A stretch of 64,000 nucleotides of DNA from Luteimonas sp. MC1825 (GCF_014764385.1 NZ_CP061714.1:2232001-2296000), one strand, 5' to 3'; positions 44,471 to 55,649 are shown, numbered from the stretch's first letter. Program-made: numbers and translations. The notes: a model not told the origin generated them from the sequence alone.

Positions 44471-45331
44471 ATGCCCATGACCGCTCGCCCGACCCTGTTC
44501 CGCCGTGCCCTGCTGCTCGTGCTGCTGGCGGTGCTCGCCACCTCCGGATGTGCCCGGATGAAGGGCATGTTCAAGGACGAGGATGCCAACGAAGGCATCC
44601 CGGCCGAGACCCTCTACGACAAGGGCCACCTGCAGCTGCGCCGCGGCAACTGGAGCGGAGCGACCACCACCTACAGGCGGCTGGTGGCGCAATACCCCTA
44701 CGGCGCGCACACCGAGCAGGCGCTGATGGAAACCGCCTACGCGCAGTACAAGATGGGCAACAACGAGGAAGCCATCTCGTCCATCGACCGCTTCATCCGC
44801 ACCTACCCCACGCACCGCAACGTGGCGTACATGTATTACCTGCGCGGCCTGGTGAACTCCAACCGCGACACCGTCTTCCTGCAGCGCGTCTGGTCGCTCG
44901 ATGCCAGCCGTCGCGACCTGGCCACGCCGACCCAGGGCTTCAACGACTTCTCCATCGTCGCCGACCGCTATCCCAACAGCCGCTACGCCGCCGACGCGCG
45001 CCAGCGCATGGTGGCGCTGCGCAACCTGTTCGCCCGCCACGAGATCGAGACGGCGCTGTACTACATGCGCCGCCAAGCCTGGGTGGGCGCCAGCGAGCGC
45101 GCCACCTACCTGCTGGAAACCTACCCGCAGAGCGAATACCAGAACGACGCCGTCGCCGTGCTGGCGGCCGCCTACACCAAGCTGGGCAACACCACCCTGG
45201 CCGCCGACGCGCGGCGCGTGCTGGAACTCAACGAGCCGGCGCATCCCTACCTGACCGGCAAGTGGCCCACGTATCCGTGGACCATCCGCAAGCTCAACCC
45301 GTTTGCTTCGGAAAAATCCGCGCTGGAGTGA
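44471..45331 (+). CDS. bamD: outer-membrane assembly lipoprotein BamD
   Basis: The protein is 286 aa; an ATG two codons on is an alternative start. A lipobox ATSGC places the lipidated Cys at 27. Five TPR-like repeats follow (LYDKGHLQLRRGNWSGATTTY, TEQALMETAYAQYKMGNNEEA and others). BamD is the essential scaffold of the BAM complex for outer-membrane protein insertion. It is divergent from rluD and convergent with nadE. Confidence 0.97.
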   Translation: MPMTARPTLFRRALLLVLLAVLATSGCARMKGMFKDEDANEGIPAETLYDKGHLQLRRGNWSGATTTYRRLVAQYPYGAHTEQALMETAYAQYKMGNNEEAISSIDRFIRTYPTHRNVAYMYYLRGLVNSNRDTVFLQRVWSLDASRRDLATPTQGFNDFSIVADRYPNSRYAADARQRMVALRNLFARHEIETALYYMRRQAWVGASERATYLLETYPQSEYQNDAVAVLAAAYTKLGNTTLAADARRVLELNEPAHPYLTGKWPTYPWTIRKLNPFASEKSALE

Positions 45332-45362
45332 CGGCGCTCCCGGGGTGGCCGTGAGGATTCGG

Positions 45363-47000
45363 CTAGTGGGTGTACTTGTTGCTGATCGGGTAGCGGCGCT
45401 CGCGGCCGAAGGCGCGGCGCGAGATCTTCGGCCCTGGCGCCGACTGCTGGCGCTTCCACTCGCTGGTGCGCACCAGCTTCACCACGCGGTCCACGACCGC
45501 CATGTCGAAGCCGGCGGCGGTGATCTCCTCGCGTGACTGTTCCAGGTCGACGAAGCGGCGCAGGATCGCATCCAGCACGTCGTAGGGCGGCAGCGAGTCC
45601 TGGTCGAGCTGGTTGTCGCGCAGCTCCGCCGACGGCGCCCGCGCGATCACCGCGGGCGGGATGACCGGCGCGCCGCCCACCGTGTTGCGCCACTTCGACA
45701 GGCCGTAGACCTCGGTCTTGTAGAGATCCTTGATGGGCGCGTAGGCGCCGCACATGTCGCCGTAGATGGTGGCGTAGCCGACCGCGTACTCGCTCTTGTT
45801 GCCGGTGGTCAGCACCAGCCCGCCGAGCTTGTTGGACAGCGCCATCAGGATCGCGCCGCGCGCGCGTGACTGCAGGTTCTCCTCGGCGGTATCGACCTCG
45901 TGGCCGTCGAAGGCCTCGCGCAGTGCCGACAGGTAGCCCTCGAAGGGCGCCTCGATCGGCACCGTCATCAGCTCCACGCCCAGCGCCCGGCACTGCTCCT
46001 CGGCCAGGTCGTTGCTGAGGTTGGCGGTGTAGCGCGACGGCATGCGCACCGCGGTCACGTTGGCCGCACCCAGCGCATCCACCGCCATCGCCAGCACGAT
46101 CGACGAGTCGATCCCGCCGGACAGGCCCAGCCACGCGCGCGTGAACCCGTTCTTGCCAAAGTAGTCGCGGATGCCGCGCACCACCGCGCGCCAGGCCAGC
46201 GCATCCATGCTCTCGTCGCCGTCGTCCATCCACAGCATGGGCGTGAACGCGCGGCGCGCGGCGTCGTAATCGACCACCAGCCACTGGTCGGTGAACGCCG
46301 CCGCGGCCGGGTGCACCGTGCCGTCGCCGTCGGCCACCACCGAAGCGCCGTCGAACACCAGCGCGTCCTGCCCGCCCACCAGGTTGAGGTAGGCGATGGC
46401 CGCGCCGTTGGCGCGCGTGAGCGCGGCCAGCATGGCGTCGCGCTGCGCGTGCTTGCCGCGCTCGAACGGCGAGGCATTGGGCACCAGCACCAGCTCGGCG
46501 CCCTGCGCCACGGTGTCGGCGATCGGCTCCAGGTACCACAGGTCCTCGCAGACCAGCACGCCCACCGGCACGCCCTTGACCTCGAACACGCAGGAGCCGC
46601 CGTCGGGATCGACGTGGAAGTAGCGGCGCTCGTCGAACACGTTGTAGTTGGGCAGCTCGCGCTTGCGGTACGTGCGCTCGACGCGGCCGTCGCGCAGCAC
46701 ACTGGCCGCGTTGTAGAGGATGCTGCCGGCGGACTCCGGCCAGCCGACGACCGCCACGATGCCGGTCGCCGCCGCGGCCACCTGCTGCAGCGCGCGCGCG
46801 CAGTCGGCCAGGAACGACGGCCGCAGCAGCAGGTCCTCCGGCGGATAGCCGCTGATGGCGAGTTCCGGGAACACCACGATGTCGGCGGCGTATTCGTCGC
46901 GCGCCTCGGCGATCATCGCGGCGATGCGCGTGGCGTTGCCTTCGACGTCGCCGACGGGGAAGTCGAACTGGGCGAGTGCAATGCGGAGCGTTGGGGTCAT
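45363..47000 (-). CDS. nadE: glutamine-dependent NAD+ synthetase
   Basis: The protein is 545 aa from MTPTLRIALAQFD. An ATG 12 bases upstream is possible but overlaps ccdB and lacks a better ribosome site, whereas GGAA precedes the chosen start. The N-terminal nitrilase-type glutaminase domain shows the Glu-Lys-Cys triad (ELAISGY, KRELPNY, VLVCEDLW). The C-terminal synthetase has the PP-loop SGGIDSS and NKSEYAVGY. It makes NAD from deamido-NAD. It starts 1 base after the ccdB stop, in the same direction, with no room for a separate promoter. Confidence 0.95.
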   Translation of the reverse strand: MTPTLRIALAQFDFPVGDVEGNATRIAAMIAEARDEYAADIVVFPELAISGYPPEDLLLRPSFLADCARALQQVAAAATGIVAVVGWPESAGSILYNAASVLRDGRVERTYRKRELPNYNVFDERRYFHVDPDGGSCVFEVKGVPVGVLVCEDLWYLEPIADTVAQGAELVLVPNASPFERGKHAQRDAMLAALTRANGAAIAYLNLVGGQDALVFDGASVVADGDGTVHPAAAAFTDQWLVVDYDAARRAFTPMLWMDDGDESMDALAWRAVVRGIRDYFGKNGFTRAWLGLSGGIDSSIVLAMAVDALGAANVTAVRMPSRYTANLSNDLAEEQCRALGVELMTVPIEAPFEGYLSALREAFDGHEVDTAEENLQSRARGAILMALSNKLGGLVLTTGNKSEYAVGYATIYGDMCGAYAPIKDLYKTEVYGLSKWRNTVGGAPVIPPAVIARAPSAELRDNQLDQDSLPPYDVLDAILRRFVDLEQSREEITAAGFDMAVVDRVVKLVRTSEWKRQQSAPGPKISRRAFGRERRYPISNKYTH

Positions 47001-47001
47001 G

Positions 47002-47316
47002 TCAGATTCCATGCGTCAGGAAGTCCAGTGCACCGATGATGATCAGACGATCGGCGGACAGGTCAGCCAGCCGCCTGCCGAGCATCTGCATCGGCACGTT
47101 CGTGATCTGTGCGGTGTCCATCACGAGCGGCCTGCCGGCGACGGTCAGGGTTGGCATCAGGCTGGCGACCGACGGCCGCCCGCGCTCGGGCGCGATCAAA
47201 GGCACGACCACGCGTGATTCGGCAGTATCGATCAAATCGCTCTGGACGTTCAGCCAGCAGGGTATGGAACGCCGCGACGCGACGTCGGCATTCAAATAGA
47301 CGCAGAACTGGCTCAT
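47002..47316 (-). CDS. ccdB: CcdB-like gyrase toxin
   Basis: The protein is 104 aa, the size of CcdB toxins. The pattern matches the family: VYLNADVASRRSIPCWLNVQSDLID near the start, VVVPLI, and a C-terminal ending in GALDFLTHGI, as in plasmid CcdB, whose final residues (WGI) poison DNA gyrase. Here the last three residues are HGI, so toxicity is uncertain. The start overlaps the ccdA stop by 4 bases (ATGA), the usual coupling. nadE follows 1 base after its stop. Confidence 0.9.
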   Translation of the reverse strand: MSQFCVYLNADVASRRSIPCWLNVQSDLIDTAESRVVVPLIAPERGRPSVASLMPTLTVAGRPLVMDTAQITNVPMQMLGRRLADLSADRLIIIGALDFLTHGI

Positions 47317-47579
47317 GCCTTGAGCGATGCCTTGAATGCCCGGACATGATCTCCGGCAAGGCCATCGCGCGCGACGCGCTCGTTGTATGCGGCGATCGCC
47401 TCCCGGTTTTCCTCCAGCCACTTCTCGCGCTTGCGTGCCCCGACCTCGACCTCCAGCGCGCGCTCTAGCGTTGCGGACAGATTGATGTCCAGGGCCTTGG
47501 CGTCTGCCAGGAGCCCCTGGTTGATGCTGACGTTGGTGGCACGCTTGCCGAAGCCGGCATAGCCTTCGCGAATGCGCAT
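47313..47579 (-). CDS. ccdA: CcdA-like antitoxin
   Basis: The protein is 88 aa from MRIREGYAG, with GGAGAG 6 bases upstream. The N-terminal ribbon-helix-helix (KRATNVSINQGLLADAKALDINLSATLERAL) binds the operator. The C-terminal charged tail (ENREAIAAYNERVARDG) should wrap the toxin. It neutralises CcdB and, with it, represses their shared promoter. Its own upstream region carries a perfect inverted repeat that fits an operator. Confidence 0.9.
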   Translation of the reverse strand: MRIREGYAGFGKRATNVSINQGLLADAKALDINLSATLERALEVEVGARKREKWLEENREAIAAYNERVARDGLAGDHVRAFKASLKA

Positions 47580-47596
47580 GATGGCTCTCCATGAGT

Positions 47597-47617
47597 GTGC
47601 GCATTGATGATGCGCAC
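47597..47617 (-). promoter_or_regulatory. palindromic operator candidate of ccdAB
   Basis: A perfect 8-bp inverted repeat (GTGCGCAT / ATGCGCAC, 5-base spacer) lies about 18-38 bases upstream of the ccdA ATG. It overlaps the putative -10 (CATCAT, 47612-47607). A TTGACT -35 is at 47636-47631 with an 18-base spacer. Repression by CcdA or CcdAB is the natural reading. Confidence 0.6.
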
Positions 47618-47703
47618 TAAAGACGCGCACAGTCAATCAGTCAGTCGAAGGCCCCTGTGATCGCCGGGAGGCCTTCGCGGCTCTGCGCTGACTGCGGCCA
47701 AAG

Positions 47704-47727
47704 AAAAACCCCGCACGAATGCGGGGT
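47704..47727 (-). terminator. intrinsic terminator of sucCD
   Basis: CCCCGCA / TGCGGGG (4-base loop) is followed on the minus strand by TTTTTC. It lies about 90 bases after the sucD stop, and shields ccdAB-nadE from sucCD read-through. Confidence 0.8.
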
Positions 47728-47815
47728 CCTCATCAAGCAGAGTGCGGCGCAACCACCCCCACCTGCCCTTTACCCGTCTTCCAGGCTTCGCGAGAAAAAA
47801 GCCCTTGCTTCTGCC

Positions 47816-48694
47816 TTACCCAGCCAGACGCTTGGCAATCGCCGCACCCAGGTCACCCGGCGACTTCACCGTGGTCACGCCCGCCTTCTCCATGGCCGCG
47901 AACTTGCCCTCGGCGGTGCCCGAGCCGCCCGAGGCGATGGCACCCGCGTGGCCCATGCGCTTGCCCTTCGGGGCGCTGGCGCCGGCGATGAAGCCCACCA
48001 CCGGCTTGGTCACGTACTCGGCGATGAACTCCGCCGCTTCTTCCTCGGCCGAACCGCCGATCTCGCCGACCATGATGATGCCCTCGGTCTGCGCATCGTC
48101 CTGGAACAGCTTCAGGCAGTCGATGAAGTTGAGCCCGTTGATCGGGTCGCCGCCGATGCCGATCACCGTCGACTGGCCGAGGCCGGCGTCGGTGGTCTGC
48201 TTGACCGCCTCATACGTCAGCGTGCCCGAGCGCGACACGATCGCGATCTTGCCCGGCATGTGGATGTGGCCCGGCATGATGCCGATCTTGCACTCGCCGG
48301 GGGTGATGATGCCCGGGCAGTTGGGGCCCACCAGCACGGTCTCCGGATAAGTGGTGACCAGGGTCTTCTTGACGCGCAGCATGTCCAGCACCGGGATGCC
48401 CTCGGTGATGCACACGATCACCGCGATGCCGGCATCGGCGGCCTCGAGGATCGCGTCGGCCGCGAACGGTGGCGGCACGTAGATCACCGACGCGTTGGCG
48501 CCGGTCTCGGCGACGGCATCGGCCACCGTGTTGAACACCGGCAGGCCGAGGTGCTCGCTGCCGCCCTTGCCGGGGGTCACGCCGCCGACGACCTTGGTGC
48601 CGTAGTCGAGCATCTGCTCGGCGTGGAAGGTGCCCTGCGTGCCGGTGAAGCCCTGCACGATGACCTTGGTGTCCTTGTTGATCAGAACGCTCAT
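47816..48694 (-). CDS. sucD: succinyl-CoA synthetase alpha subunit
   Basis: The protein is 292 aa. It has the CoA-binding Rossmann opening [18 protein letters not shown]. The phosphohistidine lies in [18 protein letters not shown] and is flanked by the conserved [11 protein letters not shown] stretch. With SucC it makes succinate and ATP or GTP in the TCA cycle. It follows sucC by 50 bases, and the terminator after it is intrinsic. Confidence 0.98.
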   Translation of the reverse strand: MSVLINKDTKVIVQGFTGTQGTFHAEQMLDYGTKVVGGVTPGKGGSEHLGLPVFNTVADAVAETGANASVIYVPPPFAADAILEAADAGIAVIVCITEGIPVLDMLRVKKTLVTTYPETVLVGPNCPGIITPGECKIGIMPGHIHMPGKIAIVSRSGTLTYEAVKQTTDAGLGQSTVIGIGGDPINGLNFIDCLKLFQDDAQTEGIIMVGEIGGSAEEEAAEFIAEYVTKPVVGFIAGASAPKGKRMGHAGAIASGGSGTAEGKFAAMEKAGVTTVKSPGDLGAAIAKRLAG

Positions 48695-48744
48695 TCGAAT
48701 TGGATCCTGGAAAGTTGGAAGTGGGGGCTGCCGCGCGCTGCGCG

Positions 48745-49911
48745 TCAGGCGGCCTTGGCGGCTTGGACGGCCTTGCGCGCGCCGTCGTTGATGTTGTCGG
48801 CCGCGGTGATGGCCAGGCCGCTCGACTTCAGCAGTGCCTTGCCTTCTTCCACGTTGGTGCCTTCCAGGCGCACGATCACCGGCACCTTGACGTCCACTTC
48901 CTTGACCGCGGCGATGATGCCCTCGGCAATCATGTCGCAGCGCACGATGCCGCCGAAGATGTTGACGAAGATCGCCTTCACGTCGTCCGACGACAGGATC
49001 AGCTTGAACGCCTCGGTCACGCGCGCCTTGGTGGCGCCGCCGCCCACGTCCAGGAAGTTGGCCGGCGAGCCGCCTTCGAGCTGGATGACGTCCATGGTGG
49101 CCATGGCCAGGCCCGCGCCGTTGACCATGCAGCCGATGTTGCCGTCCATGGTCACGTAGTTGAGGTCGTGCTGGCTGGCCTTGACCTCGGTCTCGTCTTC
49201 CTGGCGGATGTCGCGCATGGCGACCAGCTCGGGATGGCGGAAGCCGGCGTTGTCGTCGGAGTCGACCTTGCCGTCGAGCACCGCGAGGTTGCCGTCGGTG
49301 AGGATGGCCAGCGGATTGAGCTCCACCAGCGCCAGGTCCTTCTCGTTGAACAGCTTGTACAGGCCCATCATGATCTTGGTGAGCTGGTTGACCTGCTTGG
49401 CGGTCAGGCCCAGGCCGAAGCCCATGTCGCGGCACTGGTAGGGCTGCAGGCCCTGGATGAAGTTCACGTTGAGCGACTGGATCTTCTCGGGCGTTTCCGC
49501 GGCCACCTGCTCGATGTCCACGCCGCCTTCGCTGGAGGCGATGAAGGTCACCGACTGCGTGCTGCGGTCGACCAGCACGGAGAGGTAGAGCTCCTTGGCG
49601 ATGTCGGTGGCCTGGGTGACCAGCACCGCGTCGATCGGCAGCTTGATGCCGGCCGTCTGGTAGGTCTCCATCTTCGTGCCGAGCATCGCCGAGGCGTACT
49701 CCTTCACCTGCTCGAGCGTCTTGGCGAGCTTCACGCCGCCGGCCTTGCCGCGGCCGCCCGCATGGATCTGGGCCTTGACCACCCAGAAGTCGCCGCCGAT
49801 GGCCTTGGCCGCGTCGACGGCCTCCTCGGCGGTATGCGCGACGCGCCCGGCCGGGACTGCAATGCCGTAATCGGCAAACAACTGCTTCGCCTGGTACTCG
49901 TGGAAGTTCAT
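48745..49911 (-). CDS. sucC: succinyl-CoA synthetase beta subunit
   Basis: The protein is 388 aa from [16 protein letters not shown], the same length as E. coli SucC. The ATP-grasp domain ([16 protein letters not shown]) and the C-terminal [13 protein letters not shown] and [11 protein letters not shown] stretches are intact. It is divergent from pilS, a neighbourhood common in Xanthomonadaceae. Confidence 0.98.
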   Translation of the reverse strand: MNFHEYQAKQLFADYGIAVPAGRVAHTAEEAVDAAKAIGGDFWVVKAQIHAGGRGKAGGVKLAKTLEQVKEYASAMLGTKMETYQTAGIKLPIDAVLVTQATDIAKELYLSVLVDRSTQSVTFIASSEGGVDIEQVAAETPEKIQSLNVNFIQGLQPYQCRDMGFGLGLTAKQVNQLTKIMMGLYKLFNEKDLALVELNPLAILTDGNLAVLDGKVDSDDNAGFRHPELVAMRDIRQEDETEVKASQHDLNYVTMDGNIGCMVNGAGLAMATMDVIQLEGGSPANFLDVGGGATKARVTEAFKLILSSDDVKAIFVNIFGGIVRCDMIAEGIIAAVKEVDVKVPVIVRLEGTNVEEGKALLKSSGLAITAADNINDGARKAVQAAKAA

Positions 49912-50022
49912 GTGGGGATCCGTCGTGGGAAAGTGGGACAGCGCCCGGCATTCTCGCCGATCCGGCCGCCCCACGCCAAAAAACCCCAGCCCCGCCACGG
50001 CGGACAGCACGCCCCGGCCCTA

Positions 50023-50028
50023 TATAGT
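50023..50028 (+). promoter_or_regulatory. possible -10 of pilS
   Basis: TATAGT lies within TATATAGT, 29 bases before the chosen pilS start and about 110 bases from sucC on the other strand. It is the only AT-rich hexamer in the divergent region. No clear -35 is found. Confidence 0.4.
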
Positions 50029-50056
50029 GCCTCGACCCCCGAGGGAGCCACGGTCC

Positions 50057-51664
50057 TTGCCCAGTCCCGCCGCCGACCGCGCCATGCGCCGCGAGCTCTA
50101 CCTGCTTGCCCTCTACCGGGTGCTCGAGGCCACGCTGCTGGCGGCCATGGTGTTCAGCCCTGCCGGCGCGCTATTCGGCGAACCGCGCGACCCCGCGCTT
50201 GCCGCCACGGTGGCCGTGGCCTACCTGCTGATGTCGCTGGTGCTGCTGCTGTTCTCGCGGCGCGAGGACTACCCGATGCTGCCGCACCTGCTGGTGGGCA
50301 TCGTCTGCGACGTCGGCGCCGCCACGCTGGCCACGCACGCCATGCCCAGTGCCGGGCCAGGCATCGCGATGATGCTGCTGTTCAATGTGGGCGCGGCCTC
50401 GCTGCTGCTGCCGCTGCGCCTGGGCCTGGTGGCCGCGGCGCTGGCCTCCGGCGCGCTGGTGCTGCAGTTCATGCTGGTGTCCACGAGCGGCAGCCTGATG
50501 CGCGACCGGCCGCTGGCCGAAGTGCTGATGTTCTCCGTCAGCTACTTCGCCATGGCCACGCTGACCAACCTCCTGGGCCTGCAGACGCGCGAGAGTCGCA
50601 CCATCGCGCAGCAGCGCGGCGCCGAGGCGGCCAACCTTGCCGAGATCAACGAACTGATCATCCGCCGCATGCGCGTGGGCGTGATGATGGTCGACGGCGC
50701 CGGCCACATCCGCATGTCCAACGAAGCCGCCATGGTGCTGCTGGGCAACACCGCCAGCGGTGCCGACGGCCAGCCGCGCACGCTGCCGCAGATCTCCCCG
50801 GCGCTGGCCATGCGCGTGGCCGAATGGCGGCGCAGCGGCGAGAGCGACGACACCCCGCTAAAGATCGGCGACGACGGCCTGGACATCCTGCCGCGCTTCG
50901 CGCGCCTGCTGGCCACCGACGACACCACCCTGATCTTCCTCGACGACACCTCGCTGGTGTCGCGCCGCGCCGAAACCCTCACCCTCGCCGCGATGGGCCG
51001 GTTCTCGGCAAGCCTCGCGCACGAGATCCGCAACCCGCTGGCCGCGATCAGCTACGCCACGCAGCTGCTGGAGGAGTCGCGCGACATCGGTGACGCCGAC
51101 CGCCGCCTGCTGCAGATCGTCCACCAGCAGTGCATGCGCACCAACGGCATCGTCGAAAGCGTGCTGGGTCTCGCCCGCCGCGAACGTGCCCAGCCGGAGC
51201 ACGTCGACCTGGTCGCGCTGGTGCGCAACTTCATCGACGACTACCGCGAGACCACCCCGGAGGAGAACGCCAGCGTCAAGGCTGCCGGCAGCCTGGCGCG
51301 GCTCCCGGCCATGGTCGACCCGCGCCACCTGCACCAGGCGCTCACCGCGCTGGTCAACAACGCCGTGCGCCACGGCCACCAGCCCGGCGAGCCCGCGCGC
51401 ATCACCCTCCATGTCGGCGTGCACGACGAGCACCCGGTGATCGAGGTCAGCGACCGCGGCCCCGGCATCCCCGATGCCGTCACCGCACAGCTGTTCCGGC
51501 CGTTCTTCACCACCTCCGAGCACGGCACGGGCCTCGGCCTCTACATCGCCCACGAACTGTGCCGCGCCAACGAGGCCACGCTGGATTACGTGCCCGTTCC
51601 GGGGGGCGGCGCCTGCTTCCGGATCGTGCTGCGTGGCCGGAATGCGATGCTCGCCACAGCTTGA
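50057..51664 (+). CDS. pilS: sensor histidine kinase PilS
   Basis: The protein is 535 aa from TTG 50057, preferred because GAGGGAG precedes it; ATG 50084 (nine codons later) has no ribosome site. Six membrane helices fill about residues 20-175, then a PAS-like domain. The HisKA H-box is [15 protein letters not shown] (His322), followed by an HATPase ([27 protein letters not shown]). It phosphorylates PilR to set type IV pilin expression. It is followed by pilR after 67 bases. Confidence 0.95.
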   Translation: MPSPAADRAMRRELYLLALYRVLEATLLAAMVFSPAGALFGEPRDPALAATVAVAYLLMSLVLLLFSRREDYPMLPHLLVGIVCDVGAATLATHAMPSAGPGIAMMLLFNVGAASLLLPLRLGLVAAALASGALVLQFMLVSTSGSLMRDRPLAEVLMFSVSYFAMATLTNLLGLQTRESRTIAQQRGAEAANLAEINELIIRRMRVGVMMVDGAGHIRMSNEAAMVLLGNTASGADGQPRTLPQISPALAMRVAEWRRSGESDDTPLKIGDDGLDILPRFARLLATDDTTLIFLDDTSLVSRRAETLTLAAMGRFSASLAHEIRNPLAAISYATQLLEESRDIGDADRRLLQIVHQQCMRTNGIVESVLGLARRERAQPEHVDLVALVRNFIDDYRETTPEENASVKAAGSLARLPAMVDPRHLHQALTALVNNAVRHGHQPGEPARITLHVGVHDEHPVIEVSDRGPGIPDAVTAQLFRPFFTTSEHGTGLGLYIAHELCRANEATLDYVPVPGGGACFRIVLRGRNAMLATA

Positions 51665-51731
51665 AACCTTTGACACTCGTCACAGTCTGAAAAAAAGTGC
51701 CAAAATTGGTCACCTTTCGCCAGACACCCCC

Positions 51732-53141
<1,410 letters not shown>

Positions 53142-53170
53142 CCCCGGAGACGCCCGGGTCCCCTCGGTGC

Positions 53171-53902
53171 CTAGAGCCGCGCGACGCCGATCCAGCCACC
53201 CGAGAGCATGGGGCAGGCGAACTCGAGCGCGTTCACCAGTCCCTGGAATCCGCGCACGCCCAGCTTTGCCACGCCGCGGCTGCCGCTGATCATTTCCTGG
53301 AACCGCGCGTGGTAGGGCGTGAGCGACACCAGCGCGATGTCGGCGCGTGCAAACAGCGTCCGCAGCGTCTTGTACGAATAGATCTGAAGGTGGTCCTGGT
53401 GCATCGACTCGCGGCCGGCCAGGCCAACGATGCCGTTGTGCCAGCAGCATGCGTTGGGCGTCGAGAACACGAAGTCCGCCCCACGCAGCGCCGTATTCGC
53501 GCGCAGGCTGCGCAGGAAACCCTCGGTGTCGGGCAGGTGTTCGATCAGCTCGCCGGCCACCACCAGGTCCGGCCGGCCATGCGCCTCGACCACCGGCGCC
53601 AGGTCGAAGATGTCGGCGTGGATGATGCGCCCCCTGGGCGCCGTCTCCATGCCTTCCGGCGGAAGGCGCTGGGAGTTGTCAATCCCGACCACCCACGCCG
53701 CCTCGCGGCACAGCCGCGCGTGCAGCCAGTTGTCGTCGCCGCGCTTGGCATCGATCGCGGTCTCGTCCAGTGCGCCGAGGTCGAATACGCCCTTGCCGCG
53801 CACCAGCGCCGCCAGTGTCGCCAGCCGGTCCACCGGCCGCGGCACCCGAACGTGCTCCAGCGCCGTGTAGTGCAGGGCGGGCAGCGGGCTGGTCGCCGTC
53901 AT
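53171..53902 (-). CDS. class I SAM-dependent methyltransferase
   Basis: The protein is 243 aa. A Rossmann-type fold is suggested by VFDLGALDETAID, VVGIDNSQ and the later ADIFDLAP and VVAGELIEHLPD motifs. The first glycine-rich motif is weak (DLGALDE), so SAM binding should be tested. It is the last gene of the minus-strand operon that starts near pilA, and its ATG overlaps the stop of the second methyltransferase (ATGA). It is convergent with pilR. Confidence 0.85.
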   Translation of the reverse strand: MTATSPLPALHYTALEHVRVPRPVDRLATLAALVRGKGVFDLGALDETAIDAKRGDDNWLHARLCREAAWVVGIDNSQRLPPEGMETAPRGRIIHADIFDLAPVVEAHGRPDLVVAGELIEHLPDTEGFLRSLRANTALRGADFVFSTPNACCWHNGIVGLAGRESMHQDHLQIYSYKTLRTLFARADIALVSLTPYHARFQEMISGSRGVAKLGVRGFQGLVNALEFACPMLSGGWIGVARL

Positions 53903-54558
53903 GCCGGCACTTCCGGCCCCTGGAGGTCCAGGCGAACCAGGTAGTTGGGCCGGTCCACCCGGTGCAGGCCAATCTCGCCTGCGGCCTGGGGCGCAAGCTC
54001 GGCCTCGGCGAGGGCGAGCAGCTCCGCCAGCGACACCAGCGTCACCCCGCGGTCGCCGCTGACGTACTTGTCGCAGACCAGGCTCAGCCAGGCGACCGGG
54101 TGCCCGGGCTCGATATCCTTGACGAAAAGCGCACCGGACGGCCGCAATGCATCGCGGATCGATCGCAGGAACTGCGCCCGGTACGCGACCGGCAGGTGGT
54201 GCATGACATCACTGACCAGCGCCGCATCGTAGGGGGCGTCCAGCTGCCCGAGATGCGCCTCGATGGACGTACCCGGCAGCCGCCGGACACGGTCGAAATG
54301 GACCGGCTCGACGAACTTGCCGACGCTGCCGGCGATATCGACCATCGTCACCCGCACATCCGGACGTGCGGCCAGCAAGTGGTTGAGCAGTTCGCCGTCG
54401 CCGCCGCCGATGTCGAGCAGATGCGCGTCGGCCGGCAGCGCGCCAGCCACGAGTGCCGCAACCTTGTGCAGGTCCACGAAGACCCGGCGGTAGGCCGCGG
54501 CTGCCTTGCGCTCCAGGCCTGCCGGCATCAGCCGGCGAACCGCGGGACCGATCTTCAT
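53899..54558 (-). CDS. class I SAM-dependent methyltransferase
   Basis: The protein is 219 aa. LLDIGGGDGELL is a strong motif I; MVDIAGSV and DAALVSDVMHHLP follow as motifs II and IV. It may methylate a sugar, a lipid or a small metabolite. Its ATG overlaps the DUF2304 stop (ATGA), and it overlaps the next methyltransferase the same way. Two methyltransferases in a row in a glycosyltransferase operon suggest a methylated sugar. Confidence 0.88.
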   Translation of the reverse strand: MKIGPAVRRLMPAGLERKAAAAYRRVFVDLHKVAALVAGALPADAHLLDIGGGDGELLNHLLAARPDVRVTMVDIAGSVGKFVEPVHFDRVRRLPGTSIEAHLGQLDAPYDAALVSDVMHHLPVAYRAQFLRSIRDALRPSGALFVKDIEPGHPVAWLSLVCDKYVSGDRGVTLVSLAELLALAEAELAPQAAGEIGLHRVDRPNYLVRLDLQGPEVPA

Positions 54559-54902
54559 CGCGCTTCTTCCTTGTCGCCGTCGATCGCCGGCCTGGCCGGA
54601 TGCGCGAGCGCGAACGCCCGGGCAAGGTCGGTCAGGGTTTCCTGCAGCCCCTTGATGCGCAGCACCAGGCTGATGATCAGCACGAAGCTGATCGCGGCAT
54701 AGATGTACAGCACCAGGTCCGCGCCGCGGCCGACGCCGAGCGCATGGGCCACCCGTGTCGAGGCGCCCTGCTCCCACACGAAGTAGATGCCGGTGGCGGT
54801 CAGCAGCACGATGGCGGTGCACAGGATCCGCGACTGCTTCCACTCGCGCAGCGCGAACGCGATGCCCACCGAAAGCAGTGCGGTCAGGATGATCTCGATC
54901 AT
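54555..54902 (-). CDS. DUF2304 membrane protein
   Basis: The protein is 115 aa with three membrane helices (about 5-22, 30-46 and 66-86), a short DUF2304 domain and a basic C-terminus. The start at MIEIILTALL overlaps the upstream GT2 stop by 4 bases (ATGA). A start 12 bases upstream is possible. DUF2304 genes commonly follow polyprenyl-phosphate glycosyltransferases, so it may anchor or regulate the preceding enzyme. This is inference from context. Confidence 0.85.
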   Translation of the reverse strand: MIEIILTALLSVGIAFALREWKQSRILCTAIVLLTATGIYFVWEQGASTRVAHALGVGRGADLVLYIYAAISFVLIISLVLRIKGLQETLTDLARAFALAHPARPAIDGDKEEAR

Positions 54903-55618
54903 TTGCGGATCCACTGGGTCATGAGATCAAGCAGGATGTTCAGGGACTCGGAGTTGCCCTGCCCTTTCCGCTTTGAATAGTCGGTGTAGCGGATGGTCAC
55001 CGGCACCTCCACGAAGGTCAGGCGGCGCTGTCCGATCTGCTCGAGGATCTCCGACGCGTGCGCCATCCGGTTCTGGCGGATGCGCAGCTGGCGCGCGGCA
55101 TCGGCGGTGAACGCCCGGAATCCGTTGTGGCTGTCGCTGAGCTTCAGCCCCGTGGTCAGCCGGGTGAAGGCGATCGCCAGCTTGAGCACCACCCGGCGCA
55201 GGCGCGGCATGCCCACGGTCGTGCCCTTGAACCGGCTGCCCAGGGCCACGTCAACCTTCGAGTCGCGCAGCGCCGCCAGCATCCGGTCGATCTCGGCCGC
55301 CTCGTGCTGGCCGTCGGCGTCGAACATCACGATGTAGCGCGCGCCCTCCGCCAGCGCATGGCTGATCCCGGTCTGCAATGCCGCACCCTGGCCCAGGTTC
55401 ACCGGATGCCGCAACACGACCGCCCCGGCCAGGCGCGCCTGCTCACCGGTGTCGTCAGCCGACGCGTCATCCACCACCACCACGCCGTCCACATGCGCCA
55501 GCGCACCACGCACCACGGGCCCGATGCTGGTCGACTCGTTGTACGCCGGCACCACGACCCAGGCCCCGGCATTGGGGCGCGCCGTGCCGGGCACACCCTC
55601 GGCAAGCTGCATCGACAT
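54899..55618 (-). CDS. GT2 glycosyltransferase (DPM1/polyprenyl-phosphate type)
   Basis: The protein is 239 aa from the ATG of MSMQLAEG, chosen for the AAGGA site 8 bases upstream. The GT2 core is complete: VVPAYNESTSI, VVDDASADDTGE, MFDADGQHE (DXD) and LGSRFKG. It lacks C-terminal membrane helices, so the DUF2304 protein could be its anchor. It likely moves a sugar from a nucleotide donor to undecaprenyl phosphate. Confidence 0.9.
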   Translation of the reverse strand: MSMQLAEGVPGTARPNAGAWVVVPAYNESTSIGPVVRGALAHVDGVVVVDDASADDTGEQARLAGAVVLRHPVNLGQGAALQTGISHALAEGARYIVMFDADGQHEAAEIDRMLAALRDSKVDVALGSRFKGTTVGMPRLRRVVLKLAIAFTRLTTGLKLSDSHNGFRAFTADAARQLRIRQNRMAHASEILEQIGQRRLTFVEVPVTIRYTDYSKRKGQGNSESLNILLDLMTQWIRK

Positions 55619-55649
55619 CGAGTTTTCCTTCATGGCCATGACCGGTCGC

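Noticed and set aside
47646..47677. Inverted repeat CGAAGGC/GCCTTCG between ccdA and the sucD terminator
   Set aside because: The loop is 18 bases and there is no T-tract; not convincing as a terminator or operator.
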